The notes under the pieces are model-generated. The model had not been told where the DNA came from, ran no database searches, and saw nothing but the letters and a program-made list of their open reading frames with translations. A stretch of DNA of 64,000 nucleotides from the NCBI RefSeq assembly GCF_000725125.1, contig NZ_JFCB01000014.1, forward strand, positions 62,001 through 126,000, written 5' to 3'. Below are positions 50,863 through 58,378 of this stretch, in pieces. Each line of letters begins with the position of its first letter. Position 1 is the stretch's first letter. A program made the translations under genes and the position numbers. This DNA comes from Streptomyces toyocaensis. GTDB lineage: Bacteria; Actinomycetota; Actinomycetes; Streptomycetales; Streptomycetaceae.

Positions 50863-51163
50863 GGCGGTACCTCGAAGTCTCTCGGTGGTGACGCGTGACG
50901 GCCCGGGGCGCGGCGGATCGGCGCGCGGCCGGGACGGGGACCCCAGGGACCTGGCCGACCCTCCCCCTGGGGGGTCCGCCGGACGATCCGGGGAGGGTCA
51001 GCTTCGGGCGCCGTCGACTGCGGCGAGGAGAGCGGGAACGGCAGCCTTCGGGGCATCCGCGACCGCGGATGCTGCGAGGTGGAAGGCGTACCGGAACATG
51101 GCGTCGATCATCACCGACGGCCCGCCCCCGCGTCGAACGGTTTTCGCGGGCGGCGTCCGGCCG
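50863..51163 (-). other. Intergenic region upstream of tuf3 with an inverted repeat
   Basis: This 301 nt region holds no gene I can support and should contain the tuf3 promoter. Arms GACCCTCCCC (50957-50966) and GGGGAGGGTC (50990-50999) form a 10-bp inverted repeat with a 23-nt GC-rich centre. It could terminate the upstream AlkD-like transcript or be part of the tuf3 leader. No clear -35/-10 pair was recognised. Confidence 0.5.
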
Positions 51164-51898
51164 CTACGCGCCGATGTTCCTCAGCGCCTCCCGCACCGAC
51201 AGCGGCGCGAGGCGTCCCCGCTCACGCGCCAGGAAGGCGCGTACGGCGTCCGGGTCGGTCCTGGCGTACTCGCGCAGGCACCAGCCGATGGCCTTGCGGA
51301 CGAAGAAGTCCGGGTGCCCGGACTGGCGCAGGCAGTAGCCGAAGAGGCGTTCGCTGTCGGTGCGCTCCTTGAAGCGCAGCTGGTGGAGCAGGGCGGCGCG
51401 GACGAGCCACATGTGGTCGTCCGTGATCCACTCGTCCATGTCGGCCGCGAGCCCCGGGTCGGCGGCGACCAGGGCACCGGCCACGTGCGCGGCGAGCGGG
51501 TCGACGGTGTCCCACCACGGGACGGTGGTGACGAGGTGCCGTACGACGGGCAGGAAGCCGGAGGTGCAGTGCCGTACGTGGCGGCGCAGGTAGTCGACGG
51601 CGAAGTACTGGTACTCGCGCTCGGGCAGGTCCCAGCAGCGCAGGGCGACGGCGGTGCAGTCGCCCTCGCCGGGCCGGGGCACCCCCGCCACGACGGTGCG
51701 GGACAGGGCACGGCGGACGGGCGTGGCCAGCCCCAGGAAGGGGGCGACGTCCTTCATGTACGCCCGCATGGCCGCTGCCCGCTCCGGATCGGCCGCCGCC
51801 CCGTAGGCGGCGGTGAGCCGCTCGATCACCGTGTCGGCCGACGGGCTGTCCGGTGCACGTGGTGTCCCGGCCGCCGGGCCGGCTCCTGTGACGCGCAT
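51164..51898 (-). CDS. AlkD-like DNA alkylation repair protein (HEAT-repeat fold)
   Basis: A 244-residue all-helical protein of the AlkC/AlkD type, DNA glycosylases that remove N3/N7-alkylpurines. Conserved parts are YMKDVAPFLGLATPVRRALS near the N-terminus, LPEREYQYFAVDYLRRHV and the middle/C-terminal block FFVRKAIGWCLREYARTDPD. ATG 51898 is preceded, after 7 nt, by TAGTGT and has no ribosome site, so it is probably leaderless. Divergent from a TVP38 gene. Confidence 0.9.
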   Translation of the reverse strand: MRVTGAGPAAGTPRAPDSPSADTVIERLTAAYGAAADPERAAAMRAYMKDVAPFLGLATPVRRALSRTVVAGVPRPGEGDCTAVALRCWDLPEREYQYFAVDYLRRHVRHCTSGFLPVVRHLVTTVPWWDTVDPLAAHVAGALVAADPGLAADMDEWITDDHMWLVRAALLHQLRFKERTDSERLFGYCLRQSGHPDFFVRKAIGWCLREYARTDPDAVRAFLARERGRLAPLSVREALRNIGA

Positions 51899-51905
51899 GA
51901 GACGA

Positions 51906-51941
51906 ACACTACGGCGATCACAGACATGTGTCGGTTAGTGT
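51906..51941. promoter_or_regulatory. Mirror-image leaderless promoters
   Basis: TAGTGT occurs on the minus strand at 51911-51906, 7 nt before the AlkD-like ATG, and on the plus strand at 51936-51941, 6 nt before the TVP38 ATG. Neither gene has a ribosome site. The two genes are only 49 nt apart, so their -35 regions overlap around the palindrome ACATGT (51924-51929). A shared regulator could act there. Confidence 0.55.
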
Positions 51942-51947
51942 CACCGG

Positions 51948-52736
51948 ATGCTCGATGCCACCACCCGCTCTGGGGGCACCGCCGCGGTCTCTCCCCGGGC
52001 CGCCGCAAACGACCTCGCGGTCGCCGTCCCCACGGCCGCTCCCACTCTCGCGCCCGCCACGGGTTTCGCCGCCCGGTGCGCGAGAGTGCTGCTGTCGCCG
52101 TGGTCGCGGCTGTCGCTGCTCGTCGTGCTGCTCGCCTCCGCGGCGTCGGCGATGCTGGTCCTCGAACCGCAGCGGCTGCTGACGGACGGCTGGCCGGACC
52201 GGCTGGGCGGCGCCGCGGCGGTCCTGGCGTACGCGGTGGCCTACGGGGTCTGCACGGTGGCGTTCGTGCCGCGCCCGCTGCTGAACCTCGCCGCGGGGGC
52301 GCTGTTCGCCTCCCAGCTGGGCCTGGCCGCCGCGCTGGGCGGTACGGTGCTGGGCGCCGGGCTGGCCTTCTGTCTGGGGCGGGCGCTCGGCCAGGAGGCG
52401 CTGCGTCCGCTGCTGCGTGGGCGCTGGCTGAAGGCGGCGGACGACCAGCTCAGCCGGCACGGCTTCCGCTCGATGCTGGCGGCCCGGCTGTTTCCCGGCA
52501 TCCCCTTCGCCGCCTCGAACTACTGTGCCGCCGTCTCCCGGATGGGCCTGCTGCCGTTCCTGCTGGCGACGGCGCTCGGTTCGGTCCCGAACACCGCCGC
52601 CTACGTGGTGGCCGGCGCCCGCGCCTCGACGCCGACGTCCCCGGCCTTCCTGATCGCGCTGGCCTGCATCGCGGTGCCGGGCCTGGCGGGCGCCGCCGTG
52701 GCGTGGCGCAAGCGGCACAAGCTGCGCGGGCGGTGA
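51948..52736 (+). CDS. TVP38/TMEM64-family membrane protein
   Basis: A 262-residue protein of the SNARE-associated/VTT (DedA-like) superfamily. After a soluble 50-residue N-terminus come about five membrane segments and the core motif FVPRPLLNLAAGALFASQLG, GAGLAFCLGRALGQ and AARLFPGIPFAASNYCAAVS. The family is linked to lipid scrambling. Start at ATG 51948, leaderless by the promoter spacing. It converges on the thiolase. Confidence 0.87.
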   Translation: MLDATTRSGGTAAVSPRAAANDLAVAVPTAAPTLAPATGFAARCARVLLSPWSRLSLLVVLLASAASAMLVLEPQRLLTDGWPDRLGGAAAVLAYAVAYGVCTVAFVPRPLLNLAAGALFASQLGLAAALGGTVLGAGLAFCLGRALGQEALRPLLRGRWLKAADDQLSRHGFRSMLAARLFPGIPFAASNYCAAVSRMGLLPFLLATALGSVPNTAAYVVAGARASTPTSPAFLIALACIAVPGLAGAAVAWRKRHKLRGR

Positions 52737-52752
52737 GCCGGCCGCCGGGGCG

Positions 52753-53922
52753 TCAGACGCTCTCGAGCACCATGGCGTTGGCCAGTCCGCCCGCCTCGCA
52801 CATGGTCTGCAGGGCGTAGCGGGCGCCGCGCTCGCGCATCGCGTGGACCAGGGTCGTCGTGAGCCGGGTGCCGCTGGCACCGAGCGGGTGGCCGAGGGCG
52901 ACGGCGCCGCCGTGGACGTTGACCTTGCCCAGGTCGGCGCCGGTTTCCTGCTGCCAGGCCAGGACCACACTGGAGAACGCCTCGTTGACCTCGAACAGGT
53001 CGATGTCGTCGAGCCCGAGACCGGCCCGGCGCAGCACCTTCTCGGTGGCCGGGACGACACCGGTGAGCATCAGCAGCGGGTCCGAGCCGGTGACGGCGAA
53101 GCTGTGCAGCCGCGCCAGCGGACGCAGGCCGAGCCGCGCGGCGGTCTCGCCCGAGGTGATGAGGACGGCGGAGGCGCCGTCGTTGACGGGGCTGGCGTTG
53201 CCGGCCGTGACGTTCCACTCGATCTGCGGGAAGCGCTCGGCGAAGACCGGGTCGTGGTAGGCGGGGCGGAGGCCGGCCAGGACGTCGGCCGTCGTGTCCG
53301 GCCGTACGCACTCGTCGCGGGTGACGCCGTCCAGGGGCGCGACCTCGGCGTCGAACAGTCCGGCGTCCCAGGCAGCGGCGGCCCTGTGGTGCGAGGAGAC
53401 GGCGAAGGCGTCCATCTGCTCACGGGTGATCGACCACTTGGCGGCGATGAGCTCGGCGCTGATGCCCTGCGGGACGAGCCCCTCCGGGTAGCGCCCGGCG
53501 ACTCCGGGGCCGAAGGGGTCCTTGCCCTCGGGCACGTTGGACCACATCGGCACCCGGCTCATGGACTCCACACCGCAGGCGACGACGAGGTCGTAGGCGC
53601 CCGCGAGGACCCCCTGGGCCGCGAAGTGCACGGCCTGTTGCGAGGAGCCGCACTGGCGGTCGACGGTGGTGGCCGGGACGGACTCCGGCAGACCGGCGGA
53701 GAGGGCGGCGTAGCGGGTGGTGTTCATAGCCTGCTCGCCGACCTGGTCGACGGTGCCGCCGATGACGTCGTCGATCAGCGCGGGGTCCACACCGGAGCGC
53801 TCGACGAGGGTGCGCAGGGTGTGGGCGAGGAGTTCGACGGGATGGACGTGCGCGAGGGCACCGTGCGGCTTGCCCTTGCCGATGGGGGTGCGTACGGCTT
53901 CGACGACGACTGCGTCACGCAT
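52753..53922 (-). CDS. Acetyl-CoA C-acyltransferase (thiolase)
   Basis: A 389-residue thiolase of the FadA/AtoB family (beta-ketothiolase in fatty-acid degradation or acetoacetyl-CoA formation). Nucleophile Cys is in TVDRQCGSSQQAVHFAAQGV, then NEAFSSVVLAWQQE, GGAVALGHPLGASGTRL and the second active Cys in QTMCEAGGLANAMV. Most members have CxGGG at this last site; here it is CEAGG. ATG 53922 has AAGGAGGCC before it. Divergent from an HxlR regulator across 129 nt with repeated boxes, so it is probably controlled by that protein. Confidence 0.94.
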   Translation of the reverse strand: MRDAVVVEAVRTPIGKGKPHGALAHVHPVELLAHTLRTLVERSGVDPALIDDVIGGTVDQVGEQAMNTTRYAALSAGLPESVPATTVDRQCGSSQQAVHFAAQGVLAGAYDLVVACGVESMSRVPMWSNVPEGKDPFGPGVAGRYPEGLVPQGISAELIAAKWSITREQMDAFAVSSHHRAAAAWDAGLFDAEVAPLDGVTRDECVRPDTTADVLAGLRPAYHDPVFAERFPQIEWNVTAGNASPVNDGASAVLITSGETAARLGLRPLARLHSFAVTGSDPLLMLTGVVPATEKVLRRAGLGLDDIDLFEVNEAFSSVVLAWQQETGADLGKVNVHGGAVALGHPLGASGTRLTTTLVHAMRERGARYALQTMCEAGGLANAMVLESV

Positions 53923-53981
53923 GGTGCGGGCCTCCTTGGCCGCCCGGGCGGTACCGGGGGCGGGTCGGGAACGACGTACCG

Positions 53982-54044
53982 GTGAGTAGGAAATCCGGAC
54001 TCACCATAACCGGGTAAGTTGGAAAAGCAAACCTCACGTAGACT
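53982..54044. promoter_or_regulatory. Direct-repeat operator candidate and HxlR promoter
   Basis: GTGAGTAGGAAA (53982-53993) and GTAAGTTGGAAA (54014-54025) match at 10 of 12 positions and are spaced 32 nt apart, three DNA turns. They are AT-richer than their surroundings. TAGACT (54039-54044) lies 7 nt before the HxlR ATG, which has no ribosome site. The repeats are a good candidate for HxlR binding. Confidence 0.5.
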
Positions 54045-54051
54045 CGCCCCC

Positions 54052-54522
54052 ATGGCCGCCCCCAAGGAACCGCGCCCCTGCTCGATCGCCGACGCGCTCG
54101 CGCTCGTCGGCGAGAAGTACTCGCTGCTCGTCCTGCGCGAGGTGTGCCTCGGCAACGGCCGTTTCGACCAGCTCGTGCGCAACATCGGCGCGCCGCGCGA
54201 CATCCTGGCCGCGCGGCTGCGACGACTCGTCGACGCCGGGATCCTGACCAAGGTCCCCTACAGCGAACGCCCCCAGCGCTTCGAGTACCGGCCCACCCGG
54301 GCGGGCCTGGACCTGGAGCCCGTGCTGCTGCTCCTCAAGGAGTGGGGCGACCGCCATCTGCGCCCGGGCGGCGACCTGCCGATGGTGCTCGAGCACAGCT
54401 GCGGCGACGAGTTCGTCCCGGTCGTCACCTGCCGGGCCTGCGGCGACGAGGCGCGGCACGCGGAGCTGACGCCGCACCCGCAGGCCCCGGGGTGGACGGT
54501 GGGCGGCCCGGCGGCGGCCTGA
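54052..54522 (+). CDS. HxlR-family transcriptional regulator
   Basis: A 156-residue winged-helix regulator. CSIADALALVGEKYSLLVLR near the N-terminus carries the conserved Cys of redox/quinone-type HxlR proteins; FDQLVRNIGAPRDILAARLR is the recognition region. The C-terminus has an extra CRACGDEARH pair of Cys, suggesting a metal or redox site. ATG 54052 is probably leaderless. By position it controls the divergent thiolase gene and itself. Confidence 0.9.
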   Translation: MAAPKEPRPCSIADALALVGEKYSLLVLREVCLGNGRFDQLVRNIGAPRDILAARLRRLVDAGILTKVPYSERPQRFEYRPTRAGLDLEPVLLLLKEWGDRHLRPGGDLPMVLEHSCGDEFVPVVTCRACGDEARHAELTPHPQAPGWTVGGPAAA

Positions 54523-54678
54523 GCCCTCCGGGGCGGCGGACCGCAAAGCCCCTGTGCGGCGGGTTCATCTTGGGGCGCTACGCTTCCCCCTCGGCGCGCC
54601 TGTTCATCGATCACCGCACACGGCGGTGCGGTGCGCCCTTCGTCCGTCCCACGATCGGCACTTGGACTCCGCTACCTC

Positions 54679-55554
54679 ATGTCTTGGTTTGAATCCCTCA
54701 TCCTCGGACTCGTCCAGGGGCTGACCGAGTTCCTGCCCGTCTCCTCCAGTGCGCACCTGCGGCTGACCGCGGCCTTCTCCGGCTGGGAGGACCCGGGTGC
54801 GGCCTTCACCGCGATCACCCAGATCGGCACGGAGGCGGCGGTGCTGATCTACTTCCGCAAGGACATCGGGCGGATCCTGTCGGCCTGGAGCCGCTCCCTC
54901 ACGGACAAGGAGATGCGCCGGGACCAGGACGCGCGCATGGGCTGGCTGGTCATCGTCGGCTCGATCCCCATCGGTGTGCTCGGGGTGACCCTCAAGGACC
55001 AGATCGAGGGGCCGTTCCGCGATCTGCGGCTCACCGCGGCGATGCTGATCGGCATGGGCGTCGTGCTCGGCGTCGCCGACCGCCTCGCCGCGCGGGACGA
55101 GAGCGGCGGCCGGCACCGGGTGGCCAAACGGCGCAAGGAACTCGGGGACCTGACCGTCAGGGACGGCCTGATCTACGGCGTCTGCCAGGCCATGGCCCTG
55201 ATCCCGGGCGTCTCCCGCTCCGGCGCCACCATCAGCGGCGGCCTGTTCATGGGCTACCGGCGCGAGGCCGCGGCCCGCTACTCCTTCCTGCTCGCCATCC
55301 CCGCGGTCCTGGCCTCCGGTCTGTTCGAACTGAAGGACGCGGCGGAGGGCGGGCACGTCTCCTGGGGTCCCACGCTCTTCGCCACGGTCATCGCCTTCGC
55401 GACCGGCTACGCGGTGATCGCCTGGTTCATGAAGTTCATCTCGACCAAGAGCTTCATGCCGTTCGTCTGGTACCGCATCGCCCTCGGCGTGGTGATCATC
55501 TTCCTGGTCGCCACGGGTGCGCTCAGCCCGCACGCGGCGGAGTCGGCCGGCTGA
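54679..55554 (+). CDS. uppP: Undecaprenyl-diphosphatase
   Basis: A 291-residue membrane phosphatase that recycles undecaprenyl diphosphate for wall synthesis (BacA/UppP family; also confers bacitracin resistance). The two active-site blocks are QGLTEFLPVSSSAHLRLT and ALIPGVSRSGATISGG, on about eight membrane helices. ATG 54679 begins MSWFESLILGLVQG. The length is normal. An in-frame upstream extension has no coding character. Confidence 0.96.
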   Translation: MSWFESLILGLVQGLTEFLPVSSSAHLRLTAAFSGWEDPGAAFTAITQIGTEAAVLIYFRKDIGRILSAWSRSLTDKEMRRDQDARMGWLVIVGSIPIGVLGVTLKDQIEGPFRDLRLTAAMLIGMGVVLGVADRLAARDESGGRHRVAKRRKELGDLTVRDGLIYGVCQAMALIPGVSRSGATISGGLFMGYRREAAARYSFLLAIPAVLASGLFELKDAAEGGHVSWGPTLFATVIAFATGYAVIAWFMKFISTKSFMPFVWYRIALGVVIIFLVATGALSPHAAESAG

Positions 55555-55653
55555 GTCCCGTTCGGGACGTGACCGGGGCACGTGACCGAGAACATACGGG
55601 TTGCGTAGCCGTCCGGTAGCGCACCGTCAGTCCATGGCCCTAGGCTGGTCGGC

Positions 55654-55833
55654 ATGTCCCCCGATTTAACGACCCCTGGTTCCGTGCGGTCCGCCGCCGA
55701 AATCAACGAGCAGATCCGCGCCCTGTGGCTGCGCGCGGGTGGCTCCCTGTCCGCCCAGGAACGCGCGGAGTACGAACTGCTCGTGGTCGAGTGGGCGGCG
55801 GCGATCCGCAGCCGGGTCGTCGAAGCGGCCTGA
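55654..55833 (+). CDS. Small hypothetical protein (59 residues)
   Basis: MSPDLTTPGSVRSAAEINEQ begins a predicted helical protein that continues IRALWLRAGGSLSAQERAEY and ends IRSRVVEAA. Third positions are G/C-rich and TAGGCT (55641-55646) lies 7 nt before the ATG, as for a leaderless mRNA. Amphipathic helices suggest a protein-protein interaction role. I do not recognise a named domain. It converges on the SDR gene with a 25 nt gap. Confidence 0.72.
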   Translation: MSPDLTTPGSVRSAAEINEQIRALWLRAGGSLSAQERAEYELLVVEWAAAIRSRVVEAA

Positions 55834-55858
55834 TCACCCCCGCCCCCGCCGTCACGCC

Positions 55859-56599
55859 TCAGCGTCCGCCCGCGACCCGCAGCACCGCCCCCGTGGTATA
55901 CGAGGCGTCCGGCGACATCAGCCACGCCACGGCCGCCGCGATCTCCTCGGCCTGCCCCGCCCGCCGCAGCGGAACGGCACCGGCGACCTGCCGCGCACGG
56001 TCGGGGGCGCCCATGGCGGCGTGCATCTCCGTGTCGATCACGCCGGGAGCGACCGCGTTGACGCGGATGCCGTCCGGACCGAGCTCCTTGGCCAGTCCCA
56101 CGGTCAGCGCGTCGACGGCGGCCTTGGTCGCCGCGTAGTGCACGTACTCGTTCGGACTTCCCAGCGTGGCGGCGCCCGAGGAGATGTTCACGATCACGCC
56201 CTCGCCCCGGGGGACCATGAGCTGCGCGGCCCGTCGCGCACACAGCAGCGTCCCCATCAGGTTGACGTCGACGACCCGCCGCAGGGCGCCCGTGTCGGCC
56301 TCGGTCAACCGCCCGAGCGGTCCCGTCACCGCCGCGTTGTTGACCAGCCCCGACACCGGACCGAGTTCCCGCTCCGCCACCTCGAAGAGCCGCTCGACCT
56401 CCGCCTCGACGGACGTGTCCGCGCGCACGGTCACGGCCCGCGCCCCGGCCGCCCGCACCCCCTCCGCCACCGCCTCGGCGGCGGCGCGGTCGCGGGCGTA
56501 GTCCACCACCACGTCGTGCCCCTGCGCCGCGAGCCGCAGACAGGTCGCGGCCCCGATCCCCCGGCTCCCACCGGTGACCACCGTGACCAGACGCTTCAT
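55859..56599 (-). CDS. Short-chain dehydrogenase/reductase, FabG type
   Basis: A 246-residue NAD(P)-dependent oxidoreductase. The cofactor motif is TVVTGGSRGIGAATCLRL, the structural Asn LVNNAAVTGPLG, and the catalytic Ser/Tyr/Lys NISSGAATLGSPNEYVHYAATKAA (seen in two blocks). ATG 56599 has a strong CCAGGAGGTA site. It is annotated as 3-oxoacyl-ACP reductase-like; the true substrate is unknown. It lies downstream, on the same strand, of the MurL-like gene. Confidence 0.92.
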   Translation of the reverse strand: MKRLVTVVTGGSRGIGAATCLRLAAQGHDVVVDYARDRAAAEAVAEGVRAAGARAVTVRADTSVEAEVERLFEVAERELGPVSGLVNNAAVTGPLGRLTEADTGALRRVVDVNLMGTLLCARRAAQLMVPRGEGVIVNISSGAATLGSPNEYVHYAATKAAVDALTVGLAKELGPDGIRVNAVAPGVIDTEMHAAMGAPDRARQVAGAVPLRRAGQAEEIAAAVAWLMSPDASYTTGAVLRVAGGR

Positions 56600-56781
56600 G
56601 AGTACCTCCTGGCAATGAGCACGAGACGAAGATCCTCAGGCTGCCAGAAGCGCGAGCCCCTTGTCGTCGAGGGACGAGCCGTCGCCCGAAGGCGTCGTCC
56701 GACGACCACGGCGGGCCGGACCGATGACCGGATGCGGACGCACCGGGAGGAAACCGGAGAAGGCAGCCCGACGGCTGTCAC
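56596..56781 (-). CDS. Possible small coupled ORF (61 residues), doubtful
   Basis: Starting at GTG 56781, which overlaps the stop of the MurL-like gene (GTGA), an open frame of 61 codons ends in a TGA that overlaps the SDR start (ATGA). It ends GSRFWQPEDLRLVLIARRYS. The geometry is that of translationally coupled genes, but no ribosome site precedes the GTG, and two other frames show similar third-position GC (about 72%). It may be chance. Confidence 0.22.
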   Translation of the reverse strand: MTAVGLPSPVSSRCVRIRSSVRPAVVVGRRLRATARPSTTRGSRFWQPEDLRLVLIARRYS

Positions 56782-58235
56782 CGCGCCCACGGGGTGGGGA
56801 CGGGACCCGACGCCAGGTCACGCACAGCCGCCGCTATCGGAGCGGGCACGCGGGGCCAGTCGATGCCGAGGAAGCGGCGGCGGAGCCGGTCCGCCGCCGC
56901 GCGTCCGGGCGCGTACCGGCGGAGTACCGGGTGGTCGACACCCCGCGTGAGGCACTGGTCCACCGCGGTCAGGACCTCCTCATGAGACGGTACACATTCC
57001 CAGGCCACCCGGGACGAATCCATGAGGGATTCCCATACCGGAAGGTTGCGCGGATCCGCCAGTGCACTTTCTTCCGTGCCCAGCAGCCTCCGCGCGTAAT
57101 CCTCACCCAGGAAAGCGGTGGTCATGAGGTAGCAGAAGCAGCACTTGGGGCATCGGCCGCACCAGGGTTTTCCGTAGTTGCACGAATGCGTGCGGAGGAG
57201 CAGGTCGGGCCGAGTGGCGACTATACGGTAGATCGCGTGGTCGTAAAGACCTCGCAGCGTGGAATCGAAGCCCTTGAACCAGTCACAGCCGGTGAGTTCC
57301 GCAAAAAGGGACGACGCTATCGACTGGTACTCCCCGCTCTTGCACCACTGATGACTGATCTCCTCACCCTCCCACAGGACACGAGGGTCGTCCGCGGATC
57401 GCTCGATGTTGAACCAGACGCGGTCGTAGCCGCCGTGCAGGAGGACCGGCATGTATCCGACGTAGCCGGCCGTGTGCCCGACCGCGAAGTCGGTCCGGTA
57501 ATGATCCGCCGTCACACCGGCGTCGGTGAATTCGGCCGCCGGCCTGCCGTAGAAGTCGTCGTGCACGTATACGCGGACCACCTCGGTGCGCCGCGCCTCC
57601 GCGCCCGCCCGCAGGTTCTCCAGCAGGTGCCGCTGCAGTCCGTGGTCACCACCGACGGGCAGGTAGGCCTCGTACACGTCGTGATCGATCCCGCTCCTGC
57701 CGAGAATCATCATTCCGGCCAGGGTGTCCTTGCCGCCGCCGTTGGTCAGCAGTGCGCGGCCTCCGGTGTGCGACGTACCGCCTCCCCCGCGCACCTCCTC
57801 CACGGGCACACCCGGGGCCGCCACCAGTTCCGGCGCGCTGCCGCGGTAACGGATGCCGTTGCGGTAACGCCACTCACCGAACTGGTTCAGGAAACAGCGG
57901 CGCCACGGCGCACTGACGACGGCGTCGCAGGGAAGGCCGGGGGGCAGGACGAGACGCTCACCTCCCAGCGCGAGAAACCGCATGGCATCCCATGCGATCA
58001 GGGCGCTGACCAGCCGTAGGGCGTTCTGCCGTGAGGGCATGACGGCGAAGACGTCGGACCACGCCGGGACGGACGTGTAGGAGATGCTGGACGAAAAGGT
58101 GAGGGGGCCCACTTCCACGCGGTAGCGCAGGCCGGCGGGAGTGTCCGTGAGGGTGTACTCACGCACGACCACGTCGTATTCCGGCCGGGCGGTCAGAGTG
58201 CGACTCGGGGCGGAAGGTGACAGATGAGGTGTCAT
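56778..58235 (-). CDS. MurL-like protein (ATP-dependent glycopeptidyl-glutamate epimerase family)
   Basis: A 485-residue protein that I match, by remembered motifs, to MurL, which epimerises the terminal L-Glu of UDP-MurNAc-L-Ala-L-Glu using ATP. Seen: a P-loop-like LLTNGGGKDTLAGM (NGGGKD at 165-170), WFNIERSADDP with WEGEEISHQWCKSG (about 274-301), and a QueC-like Cys cluster HSCNYGKPWCGRCPKCCFCY (350-369). Codon use is less GC-biased than neighbouring genes, a sign of transfer. Streptomycetes normally obtain D-Glu through racemase, so a role in peptide natural-product tailoring is as likely as wall synthesis. ATG 58235 is preferred; TTG 58289 is possible. Upstream lies an MFS exporter. Confidence 0.75.
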   Translation of the reverse strand: MTPHLSPSAPSRTLTARPEYDVVVREYTLTDTPAGLRYRVEVGPLTFSSSISYTSVPAWSDVFAVMPSRQNALRLVSALIAWDAMRFLALGGERLVLPPGLPCDAVVSAPWRRCFLNQFGEWRYRNGIRYRGSAPELVAAPGVPVEEVRGGGGTSHTGGRALLTNGGGKDTLAGMMILGRSGIDHDVYEAYLPVGGDHGLQRHLLENLRAGAEARRTEVVRVYVHDDFYGRPAAEFTDAGVTADHYRTDFAVGHTAGYVGYMPVLLHGGYDRVWFNIERSADDPRVLWEGEEISHQWCKSGEYQSIASSLFAELTGCDWFKGFDSTLRGLYDHAIYRIVATRPDLLLRTHSCNYGKPWCGRCPKCCFCYLMTTAFLGEDYARRLLGTEESALADPRNLPVWESLMDSSRVAWECVPSHEEVLTAVDQCLTRGVDHPVLRRYAPGRAAADRLRRRFLGIDWPRVPAPIAAAVRDLASGPVPTPWAR

Positions 58236-58303
58236 GGTCCTGAAGGTGCTTCCCGACGCGAGGCGGTGGTAGCCCGATGGCCCCGGCAAACGGCTGCGTT
58301 TTC

Positions 58304-58309
58304 ACTCTA
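58304..58309 (-). promoter_or_regulatory. -10 element upstream of the MurL-like gene
   Basis: TAGAGT on the minus strand (58309-58304) fits the Streptomyces -10 pattern. It would start a transcript near 58297, giving a leader of about 60 nt to ATG 58235, or nearly none to TTG 58289. No good -35 is seen. Confidence 0.35.
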
Positions 58310-58378
58310 GGAGTGGCGGGGCCGGTGCACCACTTGCGGGTCGGCCCGTGCACGAAAGCAGAATTCCCCGAGGGGAAC

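Noticed and set aside
56636..56821. Second small minus-strand frame after the MurL-like gene, ending GSSLDDKGLALLAA
   Set aside because: It starts well inside the MurL-like gene, has no ribosome site, and its third-position bias equals that of other frames.
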